From Alphaproteobacteria bacterium (lineage in GTDB: Bacteria; Pseudomonadota; Alphaproteobacteria; Puniceispirillales; Puniceispirillaceae): a DNA stretch of 6,464 bases. A program made the position numbers and the translations under genes. Positions 1 through 6,405 of this stretch are shown in pieces (the stretch's first letter is position 1; every line of letters starts with the position of its first letter). The notes under the pieces are model-generated. The model did no database searches and had not been told where the DNA came from. It was given only the letters and a program-made list of their open reading frames with translations. The stretch covers positions 1 to 6,464 of the forward strand of contig WTHW01000111.1 in NCBI GenBank assembly GCA_011526395.1, in the 5' to 3' direction.

Positions 1-753
1 ATTTGGGCATATGGCGAGGGGCGAAAAAACGCCTTCGAAGAATATTTTGACGGCATGCTATGCTTGTTTCCAATGGAGCAGGGGCTATTTAATGAAACGG
101 CCGTTAAGATTGGCTATATTGGTCACCCTTCAGCCTATCAAGAGCCTATCAGCCGCCAGATAGACACAACACAAAGACGCTTGCTCTTATTACCAGGGTC
201 ACGCCGGCGCGAAGTTGAAACCCTTCTACCACTATTCTTAAAAACAGCCCAAATCTTGTCACAAGATAAGCCGCTTTCCACCAGCATCGTCACAACAACA
301 GCAATGAAGCCACTTGTCTCACGCCTTGTAGGGGCAAATGATGTGCAAATCTATGAAAGTGAGGGGCAATTACAAAAACAAATGGCAACACATCATCTCT
401 GCCTTGCCGCCTCAGGCACTGTCACGCTAGAATCTGCCCTTTGCGCGATACCGGGGATCGTTGCTTATAAATTAAACCCTATCTTAAAGCTCATCATGCA
501 ATGGCGTTTCAAACAAAAAGACCCTGTGCTTGCGAATATTATATTACAGAATGAAACCTATCCTTTTTGCTTTCAATCACAAGTGAATGCTGTCCATATG
601 GCAAGCCTACTGGGCGCGCAATTTGCTGATTTTGATTCAGTAAACAGCCAAATGGCACATCATGCCGCTTCTTTGCGGCAAAGCTTACGCCCATATGAAT
701 GCGATTTTGAGACAGCGATCGCAACGGCCATTTCGAATATGAAATTGACATAA
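1..753 (+). CDS. lpxB: Lipid A disaccharide synthase LpxB, 5'-truncated by window edge
   Basis: LpxB is a family GT19 glycosyltransferase. It joins UDP-2,3-diacylglucosamine to lipid X, giving lipid A disaccharide 1-phosphate, at the cytoplasmic face of the inner membrane. The reading frame is open from base 1, so the 250 visible residues are a C-terminal fragment. Compared with the roughly 380-residue E. coli enzyme, about 130 N-terminal residues lie off the left edge; the Met codon at 55 is internal. Family landmarks in fragment numbering are an initial WAY (like the WAW of other LpxBs), GHP at 41-43, PGSR at 65-68, ASGTVTLE at 137-144 and NIIL at 179-182. The usual acidic residue in the late P/K-E-L-L-Q motif appears as Phe (PFCFQ, near 188-192). 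The gene ends in TAA at 751-753 and converges on gltA. In related genomes it closes the lpxD-fabZ-lpxA-lpxI-lpxB cluster, which would lie to the left; this is inferred, not seen. Confidence 0.93.
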   Translation: MWAYGEGRKNAFEEYFDGMLCLFPMEQGLFNETAVKIGYIGHPSAYQEPISRQIDTTQRRLLLLPGSRRREVETLLPLFLKTAQILSQDKPLSTSIVTTTAMKPLVSRLVGANDVQIYESEGQLQKQMATHHLCLAASGTVTLESALCAIPGIVAYKLNPILKLIMQWRFKQKDPVLANIILQNETYPFCFQSQVNAVHMASLLGAQFADFDSVNSQMAHHAASLRQSLRPYECDFETAIATAISNMKLT

Positions 754-756
754 AAA

Positions 757-779
757 AAGGGGCTCAAATCCAGCCCCTT
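757..779 (-). terminator. Intrinsic terminator between convergent lpxB and gltA
   Basis: GGGGCT at 759-764 pairs with AGCCCC at 772-777 around a 7-base loop. AA/TT pairs extend the stem to 8 bp (757-779). Read on the minus strand, the stem runs into a seven-T tract (complement of 752-758), a textbook Rho-independent terminator for gltA 22 bases past its stop. Read on the plus strand, the tail is only TTCCTTAAAGTTTT, so termination of lpxB is probably weaker, although the same hairpin starts 3 bases after its stop codon. It is likely bidirectional but asymmetric. Confidence 0.85.
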
Positions 780-801
780 CCTTAAAGTTTTACTATCTCT
801 C

Positions 802-2100
802 CTAGCGAGATGACAAATCCTTATAGTCTCTCACCGATGGACCTGTATAAAGCTGGCGCGGACGCCCGATACGCTGTGTTGGGTCTTCAATCATCTCTTT
901 CCACTGTGAAATCCAGCCAACTGTTCGTGCAACTGCAAATAACACTGTGAACATAGATGTCGGGAAGCCAAGGGCTTTCAGAATAATACCTGAATAGAAA
1001 TCCACATTTGGATACAGCTTCTTATCAATGAAATACTGATCCTTCAGTGCCAGATCTTCAAGCTCCATCGCCACTTCCAATAGCGGGTCATTGATGCCAA
1101 GCTTGCCCAAAACTTCATGGCAAGTCTCTCTCATCACCTTCGCGCGTGGGTCGAAATTCTTATAAACACGGTGGCCAAAGCCAAATAGGCGGAATGGGTC
1201 ATTCTTATCACGTGCCTTATTGACATATTCAGCCATGCGGCTCTTATCGCCAATTTCATTCAGCATATCCAAGACAGCTTCATTCGCACCGCCATGCGCA
1301 GGGCCCCACAAAGAGGCAATACCTGCCGCAATACAGGCAAATGGATTTGCACCAGACGAGCCCGCAAGACGCACTGTCGAGGTTGAGGCATTTTGTTCAT
1401 GATCAGCATGCAAAATCAGGATTTTATCCATGGCTTTTGCCAATACAGGATCAACTTCATAATCCTCTGCTGGCACAGCAAAACACATCTGCAAGAAGTT
1501 TTCAGCGTAATTCAAATCATTGCGCGGGTAATTAAATGGCTGACCCATTGAATATTTATAGGCCATTGCCGCCAATGTTGGCATTTTGGCAATCAGACGG
1601 CGCGATGCAATCATACGCTGTTTTGGGTCAGCGATATCTGTTGGATCATGATAGAAAGATGACAAAGCACCTGTCACACCACACAAAATTGCCATTGGGT
1701 GCGCATCACGGCGGAAACCGCGATAGAATTGTGATAATTGCTCATGCACCATTGTATGTTTGGTAATGGCTTCATCAAATTCAGCTTTTTCAGCCACATT
1801 TGGCAGCTCACCATTTAACAACAAATAAGCGACTTCTAGGAAATCTGACTGTTCTGCCAGCTGTTCAATTGGATAGCCGCGATGAAGAAGCACACCTTTT
1901 TCACCATCAATGTAGGTCAGGCCAGATTCACAAGACCCAGTAGCGCCATAGCCAGGATCATAAGTAAACATACCGGTTGAGCCATAAAGTGAACGGATAT
2001 CCACAACTTCTGGGCCAATCGTGCCACCCATGACAGGCAATTCGGTTTCAACGCCTGTTTGTTTATCTACCAAAAATACTGATTTACCAGTTTCGGACAT
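802..2100 (-). CDS. gltA: Citrate synthase (hexameric type II)
   Basis: This enzyme condenses acetyl-CoA with oxaloacetate to citrate, the entry step of the TCA cycle, in the cytoplasm. The 432-residue product has the usual length for Gram-negative type II synthases. The catalytic triad is visible by comparison with E. coli H264/H305/D362: His269 in GPAHGGANEA, His310 in FGFGHRVYK and Asp367 in NVDFYSG. The HADHEQNASTSTVR block (231-244) and the start DPGYGATGSCES (48-59) are also typical. I chose the ATG at 2098-2100 because GGGGG (2106-2110) lies 5 bases upstream as a plausible ribosome-binding site. The open frame extends four codons further to a TTG at 2110-2112, but that start would consume the GGGGG. 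gltX lies 80 bases upstream on the same strand, and a strong hairpin terminator follows the TAG stop. The coding sequence appears intact. Confidence 0.97.
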   Translation of the reverse strand: MSETGKSVFLVDKQTGVETELPVMGGTIGPEVVDIRSLYGSTGMFTYDPGYGATGSCESGLTYIDGEKGVLLHRGYPIEQLAEQSDFLEVAYLLLNGELPNVAEKAEFDEAITKHTMVHEQLSQFYRGFRRDAHPMAILCGVTGALSSFYHDPTDIADPKQRMIASRRLIAKMPTLAAMAYKYSMGQPFNYPRNDLNYAENFLQMCFAVPAEDYEVDPVLAKAMDKILILHADHEQNASTSTVRLAGSSGANPFACIAAGIASLWGPAHGGANEAVLDMLNEIGDKSRMAEYVNKARDKNDPFRLFGFGHRVYKNFDPRAKVMRETCHEVLGKLGINDPLLEVAMELEDLALKDQYFIDKKLYPNVDFYSGIILKALGFPTSMFTVLFAVARTVGWISQWKEMIEDPTQRIGRPRQLYTGPSVRDYKDLSSR

Positions 2101-2105
2101 AGTTA

Positions 2106-2110
2106 CCCCC
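2106..2110 (-). promoter_or_regulatory. gltA ribosome-binding site (GGGGG)
   Basis: On the minus strand GGGGG sits 5 bases before the ATG at 2100. It is not the canonical GGAGG, but it can pair with the CCUCC anti-Shine-Dalgarno through a G-U wobble. It decides the start, because the alternative TTG four codons upstream overlaps it. The rest of the 80-base gap to gltX (2101-2180) shows no convincing -35/-10 pair and no T-tailed hairpin. gltA may therefore be transcribed from the gltX promoter or from a weak promoter I cannot recognise. Confidence 0.55.
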
Positions 2111-2180
2111 AAAAATTAGCACGACCCCAATATGAAAGATGAACTCTCATTTGCGCGGATACTAGCCTAAATCGCGGCAA

Positions 2181-3560
2181 TTAGCAATGGTGAAGAATAC
2201 GAGAAGCGACTTCTTTCGGTCCCAAAGCGACGATAATATCAGTGATAGACGGAGATGATTTCGTTCCTGTCAGCGCGGCGCGAAGTGGCAAACCAATATG
2301 CTTCATCTTCAAGCCTTGTTCTTCCAAAAACGCATTCATCATCTCTTTTAGCGCATCAAGCGTTGCAATCTCATCAGGCAAGGCATGTGCAAATTTTGCT
2401 AGCAAAGCACAATTTTCATCATTCAAAAGCGCTTTGGCATCATCTAACACCTCTGGCGCCCCATCATAGACAAGGTAATCTTGCCCACTCGCCAGCTCCA
2501 CAAGACTCTGCGCTCTATCTGTCAGCAATGGCATCAATGTTACAAGACGCGCAGTTGCAGATGGTGATAATTTATCTCCCTCATATTGCCCCACAATATG
2601 AGCCGCCAACGCTTCTGGCGCACAGGCGCGCATATGATATTGGTTCACAGACCGCAATTTATCTGTATCAAAACGGGCAGGGGCCTTGCCGACCTTTGTG
2701 ATATCAAACCACTCAATAGCTTGTGACATGGTGAAATATTCATCATCACCATGTGACCAGCCAAGGCGCATCAGATAATTTGCCATCGCTTCAGGCAAAT
2801 ATCCCTCATCACGATAGCTATCAACCCCTAGCGCCCCATGTCTTTTTGATAATTTTGCGCCATCGGCCCCATGAATTAACGGGATATGTGCAAATTCTGG
2901 CACATCCCAGCCAAGTGCCTCATAAACCATCTTCTGGCGGAAGGCATTGTTCAGATGATCATCACCTCTAATCACATGGCTAATGCCCATATCATGGTCA
3001 TCGACCACAACTGCCAACATATAAACAGGACTGCCATCAGAGCGCAGGATCACCATATCATCCAACTGTGTTGCTGCAACCTCAACACGCCCTTGCACCA
3101 AATCATCAATGACAATCTGCCCCTCATCAGGCATACGAAGGCGCACAACAAAAGGCGCTCCCTCAGGTGCATCATCAGCTGATTTATCCCGCCAAGGTGA
3201 GCGAACAGCACTGCCATCAGCACGCGCCTTATCTCTTAACTCTGCTAGCTCATCATCTGTTAAATAACATTTATAAGCGGCGTCATTGGCTAATAATGCG
3301 TCTGCGACCTCGCCATGGCGTGCAGCGCGCTGTGATTGCATCACAGCTGGCTCATCACCAGCTAGGCCCAGCCAGTTTAGCCCATCATGGATAGCATCAA
3401 TCGCCTCAGCAGTTGAGCGCGCTTTGTCAGTATCTTCAATACGAAGCAAATACTCACCGCCATGTGCCTTTGCAAACACATAGTTAAATAACGCTGTTCT
3501 CGCGCCACCAATATGCAAAAAGCCTGTTGGTGAAGGGGCAAATCGTGTTCTTACGCTCAT
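2181..3560 (-). CDS. gltX: Glutamyl-tRNA synthetase (class I)
   Basis: GltX charges tRNA-Glu with glutamate in the cytoplasm. The 459-residue length fits bacterial GluRS. The class I signature runs from FAPSPTG to ALFN (7-26) with HIGG at 16-19 in place of HIGH. The RIEDTD motif follows at 40-45, the HVIRGDDHLNN block at 195-205, and the KMSKS-type loop KLSKR at 236-240. The anticodon-binding helical domain fills roughly 290-459. The E. coli enzyme has a zinc site with Cys98 and Cys100; here only Cys98 remains (YKCYLT), so that zinc site is probably absent. Many alphaproteobacteria lack GlnRS and use a non-discriminating GluRS plus GatCAB, and some carry two gltX copies. Whether this copy also mischarges tRNA-Gln cannot be read from this window. 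The ATG at 3560 begins the expected MSVRTRFAPS; no clear Shine-Dalgarno precedes it. It is transcribed divergently from comEC and lies upstream of gltA. Confidence 0.97.
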   Translation of the reverse strand: MSVRTRFAPSPTGFLHIGGARTALFNYVFAKAHGGEYLLRIEDTDKARSTAEAIDAIHDGLNWLGLAGDEPAVMQSQRAARHGEVADALLANDAAYKCYLTDDELAELRDKARADGSAVRSPWRDKSADDAPEGAPFVVRLRMPDEGQIVIDDLVQGRVEVAATQLDDMVILRSDGSPVYMLAVVVDDHDMGISHVIRGDDHLNNAFRQKMVYEALGWDVPEFAHIPLIHGADGAKLSKRHGALGVDSYRDEGYLPEAMANYLMRLGWSHGDDEYFTMSQAIEWFDITKVGKAPARFDTDKLRSVNQYHMRACAPEALAAHIVGQYEGDKLSPSATARLVTLMPLLTDRAQSLVELASGQDYLVYDGAPEVLDDAKALLNDENCALLAKFAHALPDEIATLDALKEMMNAFLEEQGLKMKHIGLPLRAALTGTKSSPSITDIIVALGPKEVASRILHHC

Positions 3561-3635
3561 GATTTTTTAACCAATCTTTGTTGATGTGACATCATATCAT
3601 AATTCTTAACATTTAGGACAGGGTGTAGCGCAAAA
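3561..3635. promoter_or_regulatory. Divergent gltX/comEC control region with a 13-bp palindrome
   Basis: These 75 bases must hold the start signals of both divergent genes. ATCATA occurs twice in overlap (3591-3596 and 3596-3601), which reads as two TATGAT -10 candidates for gltX on the minus strand. CATAAT at 3598-3603 is a -10 candidate for comEC on the plus strand. Neither has a good -35 at normal spacing. A perfect inverted repeat TGATGT-G-ACATCA (3582-3594) lies beside these elements and could be an operator, though such a repeat can arise by chance. Neither gene has a well-placed purine-rich ribosome-binding site: comEC has only AGGACAGGG at 3615-3623, 12 or more bases from its ATG. Confidence 0.4.
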
Positions 3636-5672
3636 ATGGCAATGCTTCCATTGGAAAATAAACCACTTGCCATAAAATGGGCGCATGATGAATCTTCACG
3701 GCGTAAAGAGAAAATAACCTCTTGTCTCACTCTCTACTCGATCATTGCTATCACATTATATGATTATGGCGGCGCCACCTTTGTGCTTTTGACTCAAATC
3801 ATAATGGCATCTTGCCTGATGATGATGAAAGGGCATTATCGCACCTATATTGCCGCCAGTCTCATCGGATTATCACTTGGCATGATGGCAAGCCTGACAG
3901 AGCGTTATCTCTTCTCAAAACCTCTGCCAGATAAACCCATCGCAACAGAGATAACAGCAACCATATCATCATATGAACGACAATCTTCAGGCCGCTTGCG
4001 CCTATGGCTTATAAATATCGAAGATGAAAGCCACCGCCTAACCTTGAACAGCACTGATAAAATCAGAATAATTTACGACAGCCCCACACCACCACCCATC
4101 CAAATCGGCGATAGATTTGCCGGCCATATACAACTTTTTCCCTTATCACCGCCTTTATTTCCCGATTGGCCAGATTACGCCCGCAAATCTTGGCGAGAGG
4201 GCATTGTGGCAACAGGCTATGCGACAAGAGCCAGCATCACATCCCAAAACCAGCCGCAATCTTTGATATTTAATCTGCGCTCCAAAATAGCAACTTCTAT
4301 CGAACATGACCTCAGCCCAGCCTCTGCAACATTGGCGAAGGCATTACTTATCGGCCAACGTGATTATTCTGATAAAGAGATTTATGACAGCTTCAGATTA
4401 TCAGGCCTCGCCCATCTACTCGCCATCTCAGGCTTACATATGGGGCTATTCTGTTTTGGCGTTTATGCCACTTTCAGGGTATTTATGGCGCTTCACCCCA
4501 AATCAGCACAATATTTCCCGCCTCATAAATTGGCGGCATACATTGCTTTGGCGGCTGGTTTCTTTTATCTGATGCTAGCAGGCCACCCCATCAGCGCTAT
4601 CAGAGCCTATCTTATGGCAAGCCTGATATTGATGGCCGCCTTGATTGACAGGCGCACAGTCACATTGCGCAATTTGAACCTTGTAGCACTGATATTTGTC
4701 ATATGCATTCCCTCAGCCATTTACCAGCCAGCCTTTCAGCTGTCATTTGCGGCAACCTACGGCATCGTTATGTTTCATGACGCCATTTCATCGCGCCAAA
4801 TTTTCACATCTCACAAATGGATGCGCGCCATTGCCTATATCATCATCACATCACTTATCGCTGTCTTATCCACCTTTTTATTTTCTGCCTATCATTTCGG
4901 CATGACGACATTATGGGGTGTTGCGGCAAATATCATCGCCATCCCCTTTACCGCCATGATTGTCATGCCAGCTGGCGTGTTCTATCTCATCAGCGTGATA
5001 ATAGGCCTTAATGCTGTCTTCGCACCGATATTCGATTTTGTTCTATCTACGCTTATCAGCTTTGCCAGCATGATATCAAATCTTCCCTATGCAGGGATTA
5101 TCATCAAAATGCCGCCCTCATATTTCCTCATTCTTTTCGCTATCTGGCTAGGGGGTTTCTACTACGCACCTGTCAAAATCCGCATGGCTCTGATATCTCT
5201 ATCCTTTTGTTTGGCAATCATTTGGATAGTTACGCCACGCCCCATTGCCGCGATTGATATATCTCACGGCAACATTCGATTTGCTTATTTTGACAATGGC
5301 ACACTTATCCATAATCGCCGGATGAGTGATTATTGGCACAATAATTATCAAAAGCTATTTGGCGAGATAAAAGAGGTAAGAGCAGTGGCATGCCGCAAAA
5401 CCTGTTATTTCACAACAAGTGACGACATCTTCGTCTATATCACCTCAAGCACGAAGCGCTTAACCCTTTGCCCTGCCAATAACAGGGCTCAGACGGTAAA
5501 AACAGTTAAAGTCTGCCGTTCGACGCAAACGCACCAATTACCTGATAGCAAGGGTTTCATAACAATCTATAGGCATGACCGCCCATACAATGGAAACGCA
5601 CTACCAGATCTAAACATCAAACCACCCACCAAGAGCCACCATAAATGGCATCCAGACGAGGCGGTTAACTAG
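3636..5672 (+). CDS. comEC: ComEC/Rec2-family DNA-uptake channel protein without metallo-beta-lactamase-like domain
   Basis: ComEC forms the inner-membrane channel that carries single-stranded DNA into the cytoplasm during natural transformation. In Rhodobacter capsulatus it is also needed to take up DNA from gene transfer agents. Of 678 residues, about 29-88 hold two or three hydrophobic segments. About 100-205 is a soluble, probably periplasmic, DUF4131-type region. About 230-535 is the multi-spanning Competence domain, with the hallmark SGLAHLLAISGLHMG at 256-270. The C-terminal tail from about 540 contains a Cys-x3-Cys (586 and 590) and no HxHxDH motif, so the metallo-beta-lactamase-like domain found in Bacillus-type ComEC is absent. 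This is the form I expect in alphaproteobacteria. The ATG at 3636 is the most upstream start available, because TAA at 3600-3602 closes the frame with no other start between; an ATG at 3642 is an alternative. Its TAG overlaps the lexA stop by 4 bases. The reading frame is uninterrupted; actual competence is not shown. Confidence 0.94.
   Translation: MAMLPLENKPLAIKWAHDESSRRKEKITSCLTLYSIIAITLYDYGGATFVLLTQIIMASCLMMMKGHYRTYIAASLIGLSLGMMASLTERYLFSKPLPDKPIATEITATISSYERQSSGRLRLWLINIEDESHRLTLNSTDKIRIIYDSPTPPPIQIGDRFAGHIQLFPLSPPLFPDWPDYARKSWREGIVATGYATRASITSQNQPQSLIFNLRSKIATSIEHDLSPASATLAKALLIGQRDYSDKEIYDSFRLSGLAHLLAISGLHMGLFCFGVYATFRVFMALHPKSAQYFPPHKLAAYIALAAGFFYLMLAGHPISAIRAYLMASLILMAALIDRRTVTLRNLNLVALIFVICIPSAIYQPAFQLSFAATYGIVMFHDAISSRQIFTSHKWMRAIAYIIITSLIAVLSTFLFSAYHFGMTTLWGVAANIIAIPFTAMIVMPAGVFYLISVIIGLNAVFAPIFDFVLSTLISFASMISNLPYAGIIIKMPPSYFLILFAIWLGGFYYAPVKIRMALISLSFCLAIIWIVTPRPIAAIDISHGNIRFAYFDNGTLIHNRRMSDYWHNNYQKLFGEIKEVRAVACRKTCYFTTSDDIFVYITSSTKRLTLCPANNRAQTVKTVKVCRSTQTHQLPDSKGFITIYRHDRPYNGNALPDLNIKPPTKSHHKWHPDEAVN
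5669..5672. other. Shared CTAG: overlapping stop codons of comEC and lexA
   Basis: The palindrome CTAG gives comEC its TAG (5670-5672, plus strand) and lexA its TAG (5669-5671, minus strand). The convergent genes thus overlap by four bases. No T-tailed hairpin is visible at the junction, so transcripts from either side are likely to run into the opposite gene as antisense RNA. Confidence 0.9.
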
Positions 5673-6334
5673 CCGTAATTACGGATAAGACCAGCAAGCT
5701 TGCCTTGAATGCGCACAGCATTTGAGCTGAAATAACGTGTTTGATAATGGCGGTTTGCTGGCTCAAGACCAATACGCCCATCCTCTTTGCGCAAAGTCTT
5801 TAATGTGGCTTCATGCTCATCAATCAGGGCAACAACAATATCGCCATGATTGGCAATATCTGTCTTTTTGATAACAACTGTATCGCCATCATGAATGCCA
5901 GCTTCGACCATAGAATCTCCCACGATCTCTAGCGCGAAATGCTCACCACTGCCAATCATAGAGGCTGGCACATCTAAAAACCGGGAATGATCTGATAAGG
6001 CTTCAATGGGCGTACCAGCGGCAATTTGACCAAGCAAGGGCAGGGACAGGCTTGAAGCTTGCCCAAAATTAGCATGCACCACATTGCTATCAGCAGATAG
6101 CTTGGGATTTGCCTTTGCGACAGGCGTCACATCAATAATCTCAATCGCTCTTGCACGATTGGCAAGGCGCCTGATATGGCCGCGCTCTTCCAAAGCAGAT
6201 ACAAGACGATGAATGCCCGATTTCGACTTCAGACCAACAGCATCTTTCATCTCATCAAAGGAGGGTGCATGGTCATGCTCTTGCTGATATTCACGAAGGA
6301 AATTCAACAGATCTCTTTGCTTTGCTGTTAACAT
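5669..6334 (-). CDS. lexA: SOS-response repressor LexA (S24 self-cleaving)
   Basis: LexA represses DNA-damage genes until RecA filaments trigger its self-cleavage. The 221-residue product starts with a winged helix-turn-helix DNA-binding domain (about 1-67, beginning MLTAKQRDLL). A linker follows (about 68-97), then the S24 peptidase domain. The Ala106-Gly107 cleavage bond lies in LGQIAAGTPIE. Catalytic Ser141 is in VGDSMVEAGIHDGD, and the general-base Lys179 is in ATLKTLRKE. All functional residues are present. I chose the ATG at 6332-6334, which gives the family-typical MLT start and has GGGGG 5 bases upstream. An in-frame ATG at 6344-6346 would add only MGAI and overlaps that GGGGG. A GTTC-N7-GTTC operator upstream implies autorepression. 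The gene is convergent with comEC: the two stop codons share CTAG (5669-5672), with no terminator between them. Confidence 0.97.
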   Translation of the reverse strand: MLTAKQRDLLNFLREYQQEHDHAPSFDEMKDAVGLKSKSGIHRLVSALEERGHIRRLANRARAIEIIDVTPVAKANPKLSADSNVVHANFGQASSLSLPLLGQIAAGTPIEALSDHSRFLDVPASMIGSGEHFALEIVGDSMVEAGIHDGDTVVIKKTDIANHGDIVVALIDEHEATLKTLRKEDGRIGLEPANRHYQTRYFSSNAVRIQGKLAGLIRNYG

Positions 6335-6339
6335 AATGG

Positions 6340-6344
6340 CCCCC
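6340..6344 (-). promoter_or_regulatory. lexA ribosome-binding site (GGGGG)
   Basis: On the minus strand GGGGG is followed by CCATT and then the ATG at 6334, the same 5-base spacing as at gltA. It supports the 221-residue start over the ATG at 6346, which overlaps this tract. Confidence 0.55.
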
Positions 6345-6365
6345 ATTTACTGGATTTGTAAATAT

Positions 6366-6380
6366 GTTCTTTCTATGTTC
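6366..6380. promoter_or_regulatory. LexA operator (SOS box) GTTC-N7-GTTC
   Basis: GTTC at 6366-6369 and GTTC at 6377-6380 are separated by exactly seven bases. This matches the direct-repeat SOS box known from alphaproteobacteria such as Rhizobium and Rhodobacter. The flanks extend the repeat: on the minus strand it reads GAACATA-GAAA-GAACATA. It lies 32 bases upstream of the chosen lexA ATG, as expected for autorepression. A further GAAC at 6395-6398 is an extra half-site without the proper spacing. Confidence 0.88.
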
Positions 6381-6405
6381 TTAACATAAAAAGAGAACAA
6401 ATCAA
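6378..6405 (-). promoter_or_regulatory. Candidate lexA promoter overlapping the SOS box
   Basis: On the minus strand TTGATT (complement of 6400-6405) and TAAGAA (complement of 6378-6383) are 16 bases apart and could be -35 and -10 elements. The -10 match to consensus is only three of six. The main support is position: bound LexA at 6366-6380 would cover the -10 and start point. The remaining upstream bases (6406-6464) show no gene; they contain GTGA-N5-TCAC at 6451-6463, of unknown meaning. Confidence 0.35.

Noticed and set aside
539..751. A 70-residue minus-strand frame inside lpxB
   Set aside because: It is fully antisense to the well-supported lpxB end and has no family features.
2148..2180. 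Possible hairpin TTGC-GCG / CGCGCAA just downstream of gltX
   Set aside because: The stem needs a bulge and a 15-base loop and is not followed by a T run, so I do not call it a terminator.
2255..2701. A 148-residue open frame on the plus strand, antisense to gltX
   Set aside because: It lies wholly inside gltX, is low-complexity (rich in His, Ser, Ala and Leu) and resembles no family I know. It is a by-product of codon use in gltX.
2886..3182. A 98-residue open frame antisense to gltX with many His, Ile and Asn residues
   Set aside because: It is a shadow of gltX with no recognisable domain and no ribosome site worth noting.
3567..3574. TTAACCAA resembling the CtrA half-site TTAACCAT upstream of comEC
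   Set aside because: One base differs and the partner TTAA at seven-base spacing is absent, so CtrA control is not supported.
5673..5684. Perfect 12-base palindrome CCGTAATTACGG right after the comEC stop
   Set aside because: It encodes the last residues of lexA (R-N-Y-G), has no T tract for termination, and about one such palindrome is expected by chance in a window this long.
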